DNA of 64,000 bases from Ceriagrion tenellum (GCA_963169105.1 OY720639.1:53425848-53489847); one strand, 5' to 3'. Shown: positions 36,840 to 48,231, counted from the first letter of the stretch. Program-made: numbers and translations. Notes: generated from the letters alone by a model not told the origin.

Positions 36840-38870
36840 GCTGACGAGTTTGAGGAATCACACGCAAAGAACACAGCAGAATGGGAAGGTGCGAGTCACC
36901 TGTGAGACCGGTCGCAGACGGACTCAAACGAGGTGAGACCGTAAGGGGCGCTTGCTACCGCGACTAATTAACAATAGGAGCATCAAAAATAAAATACGTA
37001 GAGTGCACCTCGCTAGGAATCATGGGATGGATGGGTTGGTATTTCAAGTGGATATGTCTGATGGGTTTACGACAGTAAACACCGAGGAAAGGAGCGAAAT
37101 CTTGGGCGAGCCCTACAGATCTAGTACTCACGCGTACGGAAAGATGACTGCAATGACTTCTTGCTGTGGAAGGGTTGTCACACAACGCTATAAAAGATGG
37201 TCACGGAAGAATGACTATAAGGGAGAATTGGCAAGTCTGGGGTGATACAAACGGTTATAAAATCAAACATGGTCCCTGGGAAGGAGAAATTCACGGGGTA
37301 AGATCTACTACAGAATGACTGACGATTTGGGGAATCTCACGACCACGACTTATTAACATGGATGGATTGGAAAAGTTGGAGAACCAGAATTCATTTACAC
37401 GACACTACAAAACAGATGCGGGCCGGGTGATACTTTTTTTTGGGGAGATTTGCTGATCAGGGTATCACACGCAGGAAAAATGAACAGAAGATCCAATTTA
37501 TGGAGTAGAACCTGCAGGTAAGCGACTTAGAGAGTACGGAAAGCTTACTACAAAGGTTTATCATAAGGGTCGGAAAGGAAAAAAAGAATGTTTTATACAC
37601 TACATTACAAAACAGGGAAGGAGGAAAAAGTGCTTGAGAAGAAATTGGAATAAATTAGAGGCAACGGACGATATATAATAAATGGGAAACTATGAAGGAG
37701 AGAATCACGCGGTAGAACATACAGTACAGTGAATTGTGTGTATGAAAAATAAACGTATATCACTAGAATATATAGTGGGTCGGTTAAGGAGGAGGACTAC
37801 GTCCACACATGAAACTAGGAGAGAAATTATTGAATGTGGCAAGTACCGTGCAGGAAAGATAAAGGATTACCCCCGGAAAGGCCAAGATAAGGTAAGAACT
37901 GTCACAAAAGGTAAGGTAAGGACCGTCAGCCAGTAAGCATGTAGAATATCTAAATATGATGAAAACTTAAGACCGAGAAATAAACAAGAGATTGTCTCCG
38001 AAAAGGATAAAAAATTAAAACGGGAGACTAAAAAGGCACAAATCACAGACGAGAACCGCAACAGACGGACTTAAATGGAAGGGATGTTCATCAATCCCAC
38101 TTATTAACGTAAGTGGGATGAATTCGGAGAACCAGGTTGTTTACACAATACTTAGAAACAGGGTAGGTTCCTTTAGGGAACAATTCAAGAGGATGGAATA
38201 CCACACACCGAAAAAAATAACATACAGGAGTCGGGTTAAGTGTAAGTCGCGGAGTAAGACCCACTGTAGAGGGAACCCAGTGAAAGGCAAGCTTATCATT
38301 AACACGACGGGGGAACGCATACGCTGTCCACACAGTACTGCGGGGCAGGCGAGCTGCGAGGGGATTTAAATATTTTGAGTAACACGCATGCATACCGAGA
38401 AAAATATCACATGGAGGCCGAAAGGGGGAAAATTACAATGCTAGACCTTCAGGAGCCGGGCTCATGAGCAAGAGAAGCACATTATCACGTCATACTACCA
38501 CAACTGGGACGAATATGGTACTTAGAGAGCCGTATAGCACGTAAAATCTCCTTTCACCTACGTTTATAGAATTAAATTAACAGTATAAAATTAGAATGGT
38601 GTCGAACAAACGAATGAATCAGTTGTGGAGACACCCCCGGCCACACACTGTGGCCTGCCGGATACCACTCGCATGTAACCTATACGGGCGGGGGATCACT
38701 TTGTTTACACAACACTAAGAAACTGGGAAGAGGAATTTTTTTTCATAGGGGATACTTTGACGAGTTTAGGGGTAACACACACCGATTAGGCAAGTAACAA
38801 AAGCAGCAGTCGACGACGGCACGAGTCACCGGGGAGGACCTGCCGCAGACGAGGACTCGATCCAATCCAG
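36840..38870 (+). repeat. Degenerate purine-rich repeat field
   Basis: Several word groups recur in this 2-kb block. GACGAGTTT..GG..TCACACG occurs near 36842, 37452, 38360 and 38757. A CGAGTCACC...GCAGACG(G/A)..ACTC block occurs at 36888-36925 and 38821-38857, with a weaker copy at 38030-38070. TTTACACGACACTACAAAAC-type words occur at 37392, 37592, 38138 and 38702. TTATTAAC with GGAGAACCAG follows at 37348 and 38100. Copies are on one strand and spaced unevenly, so this looks like an old tandem array broken by indels. No frame shared by the copies was found. Confidence 0.55.
38626..38700 (+). repeat. Decayed 3' end of a CR1-like LINE
   Basis: GACACCCCCGGCCACACACTG, loop, TGGCCTGCCGGATACCA mirrors the hairpin of the other copies with base changes on both stem sides; the GATGTA tail is lost. 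Confidence 0.45.
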
Positions 38871-38879
38871 GGAGGGTTC

Positions 38880-39470
38880 CGGTGGGTGCGGTCTTCGGTT
38901 GGAGACCCGGACGCAGGGGAAGAGTCGACTGGCCCCGAGATCACAACGGGGCTAAGAGTTGGGTCGGTATTCTCGTGGAAAAAGGCCGACCGAAGGAAAA
39001 GAAGAAGAGGAAGAGAGATATATATCCAGCTCTCTCGAGTCCGCCTCACCGAACACTCGACTAAGGCCGCACCACTGAGCCCGAGGAATGCGAAGAACTC
39101 GGGAGAGCCCCCCAACCCCCACCGATGATGACGGGGGGGGGGGAGGAGAAGGGAGAGAGGGTGCGTTCCACGGCTCAATAAACGACCAATCCTCGTCCTT
39201 CCCAGCCTCGAGAGGGGGAGGGGGCGGGGATGGAAGGAGAGAGAGAGGGGGGAAGGGAAAGGAATGGCTGGAAGGGAAGGGAAGAGGGTATGGGGGAAGG
39301 CGAAGGAGTGAGGCAGGGGAGAGAGAGAGACATGAAAGGAACTGTGGGATGGGTGAGTAAGGGGAAGGAAGGGGTGTGCCCCACGCATGACGAGAAGGGT
39401 TGAGGGAATGGAAAGAGGAGGGGTGGGAGGGTTTAGATCGGTGATGGAACACTCCCAGGTAAGCAACGAG
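38880..39470 (-). promoter_or_regulatory. Polypurine/polypyrimidine tract with promoter-like CT-rich patch
   Basis: The plus strand at 39120-39440 is almost wholly G and A, so the minus strand is CT-rich and yields long low-complexity frames (Pro/Ser/Leu, up to 226 codons) that are not credible proteins. Next to it the minus strand reads GGGCTCAGTGGTGC near 39090, an initiator-like TCAGT, and CTGGATATATATC near 39025. A donor-like CCCAGGTAAGC lies on the plus strand near 39452-39462. Promoter function is a guess; the tract itself is plain. Confidence 0.25.
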
Positions 39471-39587
39471 CTTACGAATCACCAAAGCATTGATATTAAA
39501 TCCCGGCGGTGATGCCGCGGAACTGTGTTGTCGTGGTGACGTGTGCGATTCTGACATTCTTGAGTTGGTCTGCAGGGCGCTGAGAAG

Positions 39588-40019
39588 TGGTGATGGGCAT
39601 TATTATTCATCCTAGAGAATAGTTCACTGAACTATAGTTCACCTCATCGAACTATACAGATGAACGAAGCACTGTCGCGTCGGTTGCCTCATAATATGCG
39701 TCGCTGAGTTAGGCACGCCTGATATAAATTGCGTACCAGCACCTTATTTTCCCAATGTCCTCTCGTGTACATTCCGCTACTCCATTTTACCTCGTTAAAA
39801 TTGACTATCAGGCTAGCAACAGACGCTTATTAAATTTGTAAATGCGAAAATTATATCTATAAGATTTCGTAAATGTAGAAAATTTCACTGAATGCTTTCA
39901 TGAATACAATACTGGTCCAATTTTCTTTCAAAAATGGGTTTTAGACAGTGAATAGTTCACTTAGTTTACTTCACTTAATAGTTACTTTTGAATTGGCATT
40001 CGCGACGTATACATCTCTA
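39588..40019. mobile_element. Possible hAT-like MITE
   Basis: The left end TGGTGATGGGCA and the right end (reverse complement) TAGAGATGTATA resemble degenerate hAT termini of the (C/T)AGRGATGGGCA type. Subterminal TAGTTCAC words occur inside both ends (about 39622-39645 and 39953-39985). The 8-bp flanks match poorly. Non-coding, 432 bp. Confidence 0.35.
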
Positions 40020-40063
40020 CCACGTAGCTTTGGCTAATCTATGAGCAAAATTTTGAGGGATCG

Positions 40064-40310
40064 GGTCAGTTTGTGTGCCGACTAGAGCACTGGCTAACTA
40101 CCCCGATGGTCTCGTTTCCAATCCTGCCAGAGTCGGAGATTTTTTAGTCTCATTCCGACCCCCACTCGAGCGCACCAGTGAAAGGCACTTACAATTCCGT
40201 CCGCCGGATGGAACGTGTAACTGTGGCTCTCCTGGCGCCTTTCGGTAAGATTAGACTAATGACGGAGTTGATTTCCCTCCAACGATCCTTCCAGCTCTAG
40301 TTGCCACAGG
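40064..40310 (+). mobile_element. tRNA-derived SINE, family 2
   Basis: The head GTGCCGACTAGAGCACTGGC resembles an A box region, and GTTTCCAATCC at about 40118 is a degenerate B box. The body holds TCCGTCCGCCGGATGGAACG, CTGTGGCTC and GGCGCCTTTCGGTAAGA-type blocks that I associate with tRNA-derived SINE bodies. Non-coding; would rely on LINE machinery and RNA polymerase III. Confidence 0.55.
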
Positions 40311-40350
40311 TTTAAATGTAAAATACAAACTTCATTTCAAATATTTCTTA

Positions 40351-40445
40351 CGGAATATACCACTGGTTTTGGCTGCAATGTCAGTATCAGGTACACCTTA
40401 TATACCTGATTTGGGCAAAACAGCCGAAACCGGTATTATATGCAG
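40351..40445. mobile_element. Head-to-head PLE-like motif pair
   Basis: Minus strand (40393-40351): CCTGATACTG, GCAGCC, AAAACCAGTGGTATA. Plus strand (40403-40445): CCTGATTTGG, CAGCCGAAACCGGTATTATA. The two are copies of one motif in inverted orientation with a 9-base centre. The plus copy is followed by AATAAA. The layout matches 28744-28880 and 50194-50275, and the words fit PLE terminal regions, but the hammerhead core is degraded (CUGAU instead of CUGANGA). Confidence 0.45.
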
Positions 40446-40629
40446 CAATAAATTGTGGATGTAACATGGCTTGTATTTTTACAATATCGACCTTCCACCA
40501 TGCGAGACCTTTAACACTGCATTAAGTGACAAATGAATTTAATTTGAAATAGTCCGAACAGCTTGACTACGAACTGGAGATACAAGACGGCTAAGAGCCT
40601 CAAGAATACGATTTTACTTCTGCGTAAGA
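40446..40629. other. Unassigned spacer, perhaps the rest of the PLE tail
   Basis: Follows the AATAAA of the plus PLE-like motif; no coding signal. Confidence 0.35.
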
Positions 40630-40804
40630 TGATTATTTATTTATCTTCACTATCTCGAATACAGCACAATTTACGTCGGGTGGATAACAGTAACAACGGA
40701 CGAGACACAAACACCCATGTCCTGGGCAGATAACATTCTACCCAGGCGGGACTCGAACCCGCGACCCTCGGGTTAGCAGGCGAGGACTTAACCCCGGGGC
40801 CGAC
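40630..40804 (-). mobile_element. tRNA-derived SINE, tRNA-Ser(GCT)-like head, copy 1
   Basis: The minus strand starts GTCGGCCCCGGGGTTAAGTC, has CTCGCCTGCTAACCCGAG as anticodon arm with anticodon GCT, and GCGGGTTCGAGTCCCGCC as T arm with a full B box. A 110-base body follows, and the element ends in an AATAAATAATC tail near 40630. The D arm is altered, so it is a SINE and not a working tRNA. A second copy is at 34745-34830. Confidence 0.75.
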
Positions 40805-41720
40805 AAAAAAAATTAAAAATTATTTTCCCGATTCCCCGCTGATTAAAAATCATTTTCAAACTACATACAGATCGCTAGGCGCCCATTATAAAGGTCCTGT
40901 AATTATATGAATGCCTCGCAGAAAAATATGCAGCGTACAAGGGAAAGTTCGTCAACGCAGTGGAGAGATGTTACCCTAGAGATGCTATAAATATTTTTAA
41001 ATTGAAGCAACTCTCACTTGACGACCCATATCCAAGGAGGATCATGCGATTTACAGGAATTATGCGTCGGAATAATGGTTGAGTATGTCCCGCGAAAGTT
41101 GTCCTTTCGCTAATTCATATATTTTTTGTGGATATTTTTTCATATTTTATGGTTAAATTTTAGGGTCCATTGCAAATTCACCTTCTCATCCAGTTCTTTC
41201 AAATACCTCGTTGATCGACTTAATTCAAAAGAGAGATTTTTATCAATATGTTATGTACACATTATAAGCTATAAGTTACAAAATCACATTTTCCTCTAAC
41301 TCCTCAATTTTTCTCGCATATCTGATGTACGCAGAGCGCACATTTTTTACTCGCTAAAGTATCACCATACAACCCCATGAGCTTTTCAACATTACAGATT
41401 GTAGTCTCGATAGAAAAAAAACTACAATCTTCATTTCCCACCAATGAATCTCTACGTGATATGAGACAATTATTTAGACCACGTGAAGTAGCTGATAATT
41501 TCCGCAAACATTCAATCCCTAGAAAAATTCAAGTCCACCCCCAGTCTAAATACAAAAAGTAAATAATCTGCATGTGAAGCTAAAAAACAAACCTGGCTTC
41601 CGTTGCTTCACAATACAAACCGCGCTCTCATTAAGTTCTAAATGTAAAATTTATCATTCTTCAAATTATTTACGGACTCATTAACTTTATCGTATTAATG
41701 GCCTATTTTTTCGCACCCGT
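40805..41720. other. Unassigned stretch
   Basis: AT-rich. Frames at 41304-41562 on both strands overlap and are not recognised. Confidence 0.4.
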
Positions 41721-41724
41721 AACG

Positions 41725-42015
41725 GCATTGACTGTGTACAGAAGAGTAGAGGAGGAAAGGAACATATGGAACCCTATACAGAAAAGAAGATCCAGATGGA
41801 TTGGACACACTCTGAGACCCAATGGGTTTGTGAGGAACGTAATTGAAGGTAAAATAGAGAGAAAAGTCCCCAGAGGAAGACCCAGGAATAAGTTCATGGA
41901 CCTAATTAAGAGGTAAGTACATAGGAAGAGATATCAAGGGGATAAGGGAACTAGCAATAGATTGAGAAGGGTGGAGCGCTGCAGTCAACCAATCTTAGAA
42001 TTGAACAATCAATGA
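41725..42015 (+). mobile_element. LINE C-terminal tail fragment
   Basis: The frame through 41916 reads WNPIQKRRSRWIGHTLRPNG, then VIEGKIERKVPRGRPRNKFM, the standard C-terminal pattern (R-W-I-G-H, EGK, GRPR) of RTE-like and related LINE polyproteins. After a frameshift near 41910 the sequence continues to a W-x-AAVNQS-like end. It is homologous at DNA level to 33190-33345. The upstream RT is absent, and the ATG at 41698 is not part of the conserved region. Confidence 0.75.
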
Positions 42016-43643
42016 ACGATTAGTGCATGCGTTACGCATGTTTTCCGAGATTTTCTCAGAATGCTCCCAAGTTTCCGATTCCACGAATGAGAGCAAATCA
42101 ATTTGGCCTAATTGCCACAAACTTTTTTCCAACGGCAAATAAAGGAGATAGGGGGAGAGGAGTTAATGATGACGCGCTATGAGCCACTTGGCCAGCCTCG
42201 ATCGGGGAGGTTTAATGGATGAATCTAAAAACAGCTTCGATGTTCCAACAGCTTTCTGGAATAAATCAGAAACTGAAGCGACCAGACGGGTTGATAACAT
42301 AAACGATAAAACATGAGAGGCAAAGAAGTTCGTTACATACAAGAGCCGTGAGAAACGCGGCAATTTAAAAACATCGATTTGCCAAGCAGCGCTTAGCTTG
42401 AGGGGGGAAAAACTAAGCGAACCTGTATACGATCGGGGGATACCGGCGTCGGTTCAAGTTTCAGCCTTCTTTCTCCCGCGCAAAGAAAACGACCTTGGCT
42501 GAGAATTAAATGATCCGTGAAGAATTTCGTTAGATTGTTCACGCACAATGCTTCGGCGTGATGCACACTCCTGGAATTGTAATTCATTAATGCAGAAATG
42601 ATTTTCCGAAACAATGGAATACCTGGTAATTATTGAAAGTCTTACTATACGAGGAACGTGGATTACGTTTGGTAAAAGGGAGGTCAGTAAGAATGGGATG
42701 ACTCAATGTCAATGAAAGAATGCATGTTCTAATAACTCTCGTTTGAAGGTAAGCAAAAGAATAATTAGGTCTCCTGATTGCGATGAAATTTCAGTAATTT
42801 CACCGGAATGAACGGGTTGTTACGTCATTGATGCGGTTTAAGGCTCGAATTTGTTGAATAAAGCGGAGTCATCTTCAGATATCTGAAACCAGTAGAAACT
42901 AGTAGTAGTAAGTAAAGAAACTAGTAGAATCTGGAATTAAATTGGTGGAATAAAACAACATTTTCTTTTTCATTATCCATAATGAACTTCCACAAAGTTG
43001 AGCCTGAAACCATTGAGAAACTCGAACTTGTTGATCATTAACAACTATTACTAACTATTTGAATAATTATAATTGAAATAATCAATTTAATGTCATTCAA
43101 TTTTCACGAGTCAAGATACATTTATGCTGGAATTTAACGTTTCGTAATGAAAATTACAGCTTTGACGATTCCACTGATGCATACCTTATTTGAATCACCC
43201 AAGAATTAATTAAGAGAGTATATTGCGTCTCAACGCTCGAAAGTGGAGTTGTTTTTTCGCGAAAAATAGTCCACAGAAATGGCCATGGTGCACAATTTGC
43301 CCACATGTTTAGTAACTTATCGCAGAGTTATTTTGGAGTTTACTTACTTTACTGACATTACTTACTTTTCAAAAATAAATCATAGTTGTACCGCGATATT
43401 TCCACTCTTATCATATCATTAATGTTCTAAGCGTATTAATACCAAAACTGATCGATATAATATGGCCGATAACGCATTTTTAACGGCTTCGATATTCATC
43501 AGTACCATCGTACCACAATCTCACCATACCTTTCCATCTATACTATTGTTTAATCCATGGGATCCTCATTAATTTATCATTTAGGGCCCCGGAACCTTCT
43601 TCTACAAGTCACATGAGCAACAATAAAAACAACGGTCATTATA

Positions 43644-43745
43644 ATGGAGTTGCATTTTGCCAACCTGCGCAGAGGACAGAGAAAACTGCGCTACGACTGC
43701 GAGGAGGCAGACTTTGCGGACGTGGCTAAACTACCTCCTGGATAA
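43644..43745 (+). CDS. Small ATG-started frame, 33 codons, function unknown
   Basis: Starts MELHFANLRRGQRKLRYDC and ends PPG then TAA. It is GC-richer than its surroundings and lacks low-complexity sequence, which drew attention. No homology, promoter or splice site supports it. It may be chance. Confidence 0.12.
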   Translation: MELHFANLRRGQRKLRYDCEEADFADVAKLPPG

Positions 43746-45029
43746 AATTTCATTCCAACAAAAGTAGCCAAGAGGCTTCATCACACCCCATGTACTAGAT
43801 TTCAGTGAAGTAACGGCAGTCAGTATGAGTATACTGAGTCCGCGGATTCAGTTACGAACATAGAAATTCACCTCCGAACGGACGTTTAAAGAGGCCTTTC
43901 ACTCACGGCCTTTTAAGAGCTTAGGTCTGCGAACGTGCAACTTAGCGGTAAATGTCGGAATGCAGCCAAACATGGACTTCAACATGGCTGGAATTATTCC
44001 ACACTTTGAATTTCATAGCGACTTTAAAGAAACTAGACGATTTCACCACGAAGAAGTACCTGGCATTTGATGCCACGAAATATTCGCATTCATTCACATA
44101 GCTCCACAATCCTCAACTTTATACGTCACTTATAACAGTGAAAAACATAAGGAGAAATTGCGCATGATAGAATGCTTTGTGGATTCCTTTTCGCGACAAA
44201 ACAGACAGTACTTTCGCGTGTTAAGACGTCTACTCTCTTGTTTAATATATGCACGATTCCAATTAGGCATGCCTCAGTGGAACCCTCAAAGTGGTATATT
44301 TCATAACGGAAAGTAAAACTCCAGTTAAATTGAATCATAAACCGTGCGTATTAAGAATTTAGCAAATTATTTCAATCATATATTTTGTAATACATAATAA
44401 ATATGTTAATATTCAACAAAAACGTTTACTATAGACGAAATCCAAATTTCCTGGGAACTGGCCACGACATCATAAATTGTTACTGACAATGAGTCGCCTG
44501 CAAAGAGACGCATCCACCATAACTCCTCCTTCACATCTCATGTGCACCTTTGCAGCAGTTAACTCCCAATTAACATACTGGGACAGAAATTTGGAATTAT
44601 GAAATCATTTCAATCAATGAATATCGCTCCCCATACACGACTCATCAACGAGAACAACCCTTTCACCCAGAATATATATTAATAACAATGAATTGGAGAA
44701 ACAGAGAATTTATGGTCGCTTCATGGTGCAGCATTAGCGAGTTTTCAATCAGCCGAGGAAATCATGGTTTACAGCATAAGATTTGGTTTGCATTTTCGAG
44801 GTTCTTGGGTGTCATTACTTAGGTAAGACACTTGACGCAAGTGTGATTCAGTTAAAAAGTCAGAAACAAAAGTCGTAGAAGTATTATCTTTTTCGGTGCA
44901 TCGACAACAAAAGTCATACGTCGTTACTGATACATATCATAACTCTCGACTCGACGTAAGGAAGTATTTCTCATTCGTGCGGCGGATATTGTCGATAATT
45001 AACCGTAAAAGCTGAAAAGTCACATTTTC

Positions 45030-45185
45030 GACAATATATTGGCTAAGCTTTAGAACATAAAATGTTTTAATGTTCAATTTCAAAACGTTTTCAATGTTTC
45101 AATTAATAGAAATAGTTGATACATCATATTTTTGCAAAATATTGGCCAAGCTGTTAAACATAAGACGTTTTCAATGTTCTTTAAG
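45030..45185 (+). repeat. Tandem duplication with period near 100 bp
   Basis: Two copies share ATATTGGC(T/C)AAGCT, then AACATAA and TGTTTT-CAATGTTC. First copy about 45035-45085, second 45136-45183. Confidence 0.65.
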
Positions 45186-46989
45186 TGATTCCGCAATATT
45201 TTCCTTTTATTCCCAAGGATCGGTCACGCCTAACACTCAGCGCGCACAGTCTAAGGATGACGAAGGAGTTTAAAGACACATTCAGTGCATACTGTACGTC
45301 TTTGTGATCTAACGGGGAAAGAGTTGATTAAAGAAGCTTTGATAAAAAAGTAGGCACATGAAGTTGAAAAAAGAATTCCACAGATGTTTTCATAAAGCTG
45401 TCGAGATAAAGGAACAAAGCTCTACAGGATATTTCTTTAAAATGGGATGGATGTATTTCGAAACACGAAAAACGATCCATTAAACATTTTTGATACTCCT
45501 TTTAATATAATAATAACAGTCCTTGATTACAAATTTCAGTCCTTAAGTCTTAATTCTTTTGGAAATTCAATTATGTACGCCATTATGTCGAAAGATATAT
45601 CTTCGATGAAATATTATGATGAACACTGCTCTCCTACCGTTGGGATTTTTACTTTAGTTTTACCCTCAAATCTTCATTAGTAAAAAAGTACACAAAATGA
45701 TTTTTTTATACTTATGTAACAATTTGATGCATGCCCTTTATTCCAATCAACTCATTTCTGATTATCCCATAATCACCTCCAAGAACATTTGTGCACGTAC
45801 CTAAGCAACCCGTGCTGAGTACGATGAAAAATCTGAATACATATTTTGGACAAGTCGCGAGAATCCCCTTAGGATTGTATCAATTTTAGTTAAGCTATTT
45901 CCGAGACCACATCGCAAATAATATTTCAACCCCTACGCCAAGCTATAGATGCTGAGTGTTCCGAGAGCAGACATTGAAACTCTAATATGTCCATAGTAAG
46001 TCAGTCATTTATGTCTCAGGCGACTACATTTCATAGTCAGGTTTACTTAAGACATGGACAGATTAAGAAAGGTTTCACCAAATAGGTGCCATATTCACGG
46101 AGATACTTCAGCAGACACGCAATTAAACTTAGAGAAAAGCCAAATAAACCTTTAAGTGAATGGGATGGCATTCGGTTTTTCAATGACGCCAATATCATTT
46201 GTTGAACTCCCGGCATACCCAGGCGAATTTAATTACACATATAAGGCTATATAGATAAGACGGGCGAATGTGTACGTAGAGATAAAACATATTATTACCT
46301 GAAATAAAAGGGATCACACTAGCTGCCATTAAGATCGAATTGATTAATCGTTAAATGGGTCAGCGCAGGTCATTAAAATTTTTGTAAAAAGCTAGTTATT
46401 ATGTTCACTGATACTTACAAGACGACTCAAATGCAAGACGTCACTTCAAATCAAATATTTTGTGAATAGTTTCGCAGTGAATGAATATTTATTACTTAAG
46501 CATTAATGAAGATTCACAAAGGTGTAAGACAAAATTCTAGCGTAGCGCGTAACGTAATACAAACCCGGAGTATATTTAACCCATAATAACACCCGTGAGG
46601 TTGCAGGATTTCAGGAGACTGTCACCGCGCATTCACACTCTCTCTCTTTATGAAAATGGCTTTCTGCATAACCGACACCATGTTTTGCAACCACCTTAAG
46701 CGTGATGCTCAATCGTCGGAGTTAGGTTCATTTTTCGCATTTGTTCCTGAAAAATTCGCTCCGCCAAATCCCCATCATTAAAGTCTCCGCAATGCCTAAG
46801 ATACAAAATCCTGCGTAACTCGGTGTACATTGGTAATATTCTTCATAATGAAAAAAATAACTGATATGCTCAATCTGATTCCACACTTCATTTCTCTAAC
46901 CGATTCATTACGGTATTTGATGCCATTTTTCAAGGTACTGCAATATATGATCCTCCGACCTTGTTTGTCACTATGTTTCGCTTCCCCTT

Positions 46990-47400
46990 TAGGTCCCATA
47001 ATAGTGCCACCACACCAACCCGATCCCTATGACCCTTCATTCCCGTGCTTAAACTCCTTGGAAGGAGCGACTCCATTTAGAAATAAGAATGGGGAGAGAG
47101 AGAGGAGACAATGGGTTGTGAGAGTCGGCAGAGGTATACTTAAAAAAATAAGAGAGTTTGTGTGTTACCCCGCCGGGGTTGAGTCACGTCGGTGTTTTTC
47201 TGGAGAGGGAGGGTTTGTTCTTTGAGGCGAAGGGGAGGTGAGGAGAGAGGGAAGACGAGGAGAGGTGGGGAGGGGGAGGTCGGGTCGGCGACTGAGTGAG
47301 TGTTTCAAAAAGAAGATGCCTGCATCTTGATATGGGACGGTCGGAATGCCGGTCGAGGAATACCCTAAAATGCCGTTCAGACGCCGAGCCGGCCATTTAA
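46990..47400 (-). promoter_or_regulatory. Candidate promoter and 5' exon on the minus strand
   Basis: The minus strand has an initiator-like CACTCAGTCGCC near 47292, followed by a CT-rich leader of about 90 bases and a CpG-containing stretch. A frame of 70 codons begins with ATG at 47396 (MAGSASERHFRVFLDRHSD), turning into a Pro/Ser-rich low-complexity region. These features resemble insect TATA-less promoters. There is no independent support, and the frame's first part is not recognisable. Confidence 0.2.
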
Positions 47401-47780
47401 AAACTCCTTATGGTAGTTTGAACGATAATTTTCCCTGGCCAGAATAGAGATTGTATTCGAATTTTATTTCTATAGTTAGCTGTAATAAGCTTGCAGAAAA
47501 TATAGTAACATATACGGCGCAAAATATAGATTCACGCGACTGGAATTCTCAGTAATATACCATAAATACATGTCTTGAGTTTGACTTATTGAGATTATTT
47601 TCTCCCCGTACAGTGAAAATGCCTTCACAACAGAAAGGTTTTTGCGAGTCTGCACGAATTACTGCGAGGAGTAATGAATTTATTCTTAAAAATATTTGAG
47701 GAAACACGCAACTACACACTTCAATTTCTATCGAGATCTTGGCGTAAGAAATCCCTCATTCTTCAAAGTGTCTCTCTGTA
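47400..47780 (+). repeat. Dispersed repeat Y, copy 2
   Basis: TTAAAAACTCCTTATGG, TATAGTTAG, the CAAAATATAGATTC block, AAGGTTTTTGCGAGTCTGC and AGGAGTAATGAATT are shared in order with 55040-55330, and the CTACACACTTCAATTTC end with 54530-54740. The 161-codon frame starting at 47674 begins inside this repeat and has no known domain, so it is probably not a gene. Confidence 0.6.
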
Positions 47781-48154
47781 TGTGTACAAAACTGCGAATG
47801 CTCATCTATTAGCCTTTCTGAAAAAGTTGGCTTCAAAAAACTATTTATGCAATTTTTTATTCTATAAATATAAATACTCTAATAAACTGTTTCCCCTAAA
47901 TTACTCGATGGATATGCAACGAACAAAATTTGAGGGCATTAGGGTCACGAAAATTAGGCATAAGAAAAAATATTACGGGGACGTTAGATCAGTAAGGAGA
48001 GGGGGAACTATTCCAGTTCACTTTCCAGTACGCGCAATTGAGATTTACTTCAAACGGTCTGAACCACGGCTTTTCGATCTTGTCACCCATGGAGGATTTC
48101 AGGAGAATTTGGAGGGGAATAAGAACCATTATCCAGCCGTGGTGTATCCTGCAC

Positions 48155-48230
48155 ATTAATAATAATAATAATAATAATTTATTTAACACATACAGGTAAC
48201 CCCAATTACATGTGTTATAAAAACAAGCAC
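48155..48230 (-). repeat. (TTA)n-tailed 3' end of an unidentified retroelement
   Basis: On the minus strand a short unique part containing AACACATGTAATTGGGGTTA ends in AAATAAATT and then a run of ATT units (48160-48178). Such tails mark LINE or SINE 3' ends. It abuts the RTE-like element at about 48232, so it may have inserted into it. Confidence 0.4.
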
Positions 48231-48231
48231 T

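Larger units (their letters stand above)
42016..46989. other. Long unassigned AT-rich stretch
   Basis: About 5 kb with no recognised gene. Contains the small frame at 43644-43745 and a local duplication at 45030-45185 (listed separately), and a near-palindrome CTGAGTCCGCGGATTCAG at about 43832-43849. Confidence 0.4.

Noticed and set aside
38786..39557. Long minus-strand frames (226 and 201 codons) rich in Pro, Ser and Leu
   Set aside because: They come from a CT-rich simple-sequence tract that is open in more than one frame. No domain, no splice context, and overlapping frames are equally open.
40740..40804. A working tRNA-Ser(GCT) gene
   Set aside because: The T and anticodon arms are good, but the D arm does not fit and the sequence continues into a SINE body and tail; a second degraded copy exists.
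42868..42915. Another hammerhead/PLE-like motif around CTTCAGATATCTGAAACC
   Set aside because: A GAAACC word and a CTTCAG palindrome are present, but no second arm or hairpin in the right order could be aligned.
47674..48159. 161-codon plus-strand frame
   Set aside because: Its first part lies in dispersed repeat Y, whose other copies are not open in this frame, and the rest shows no domain.
48160..48178. CRISPR-like or structured array
   Set aside because: It is a plain trinucleotide microsatellite; no spaced repeats of CRISPR type exist anywhere in the window, and the DNA is eukaryotic.
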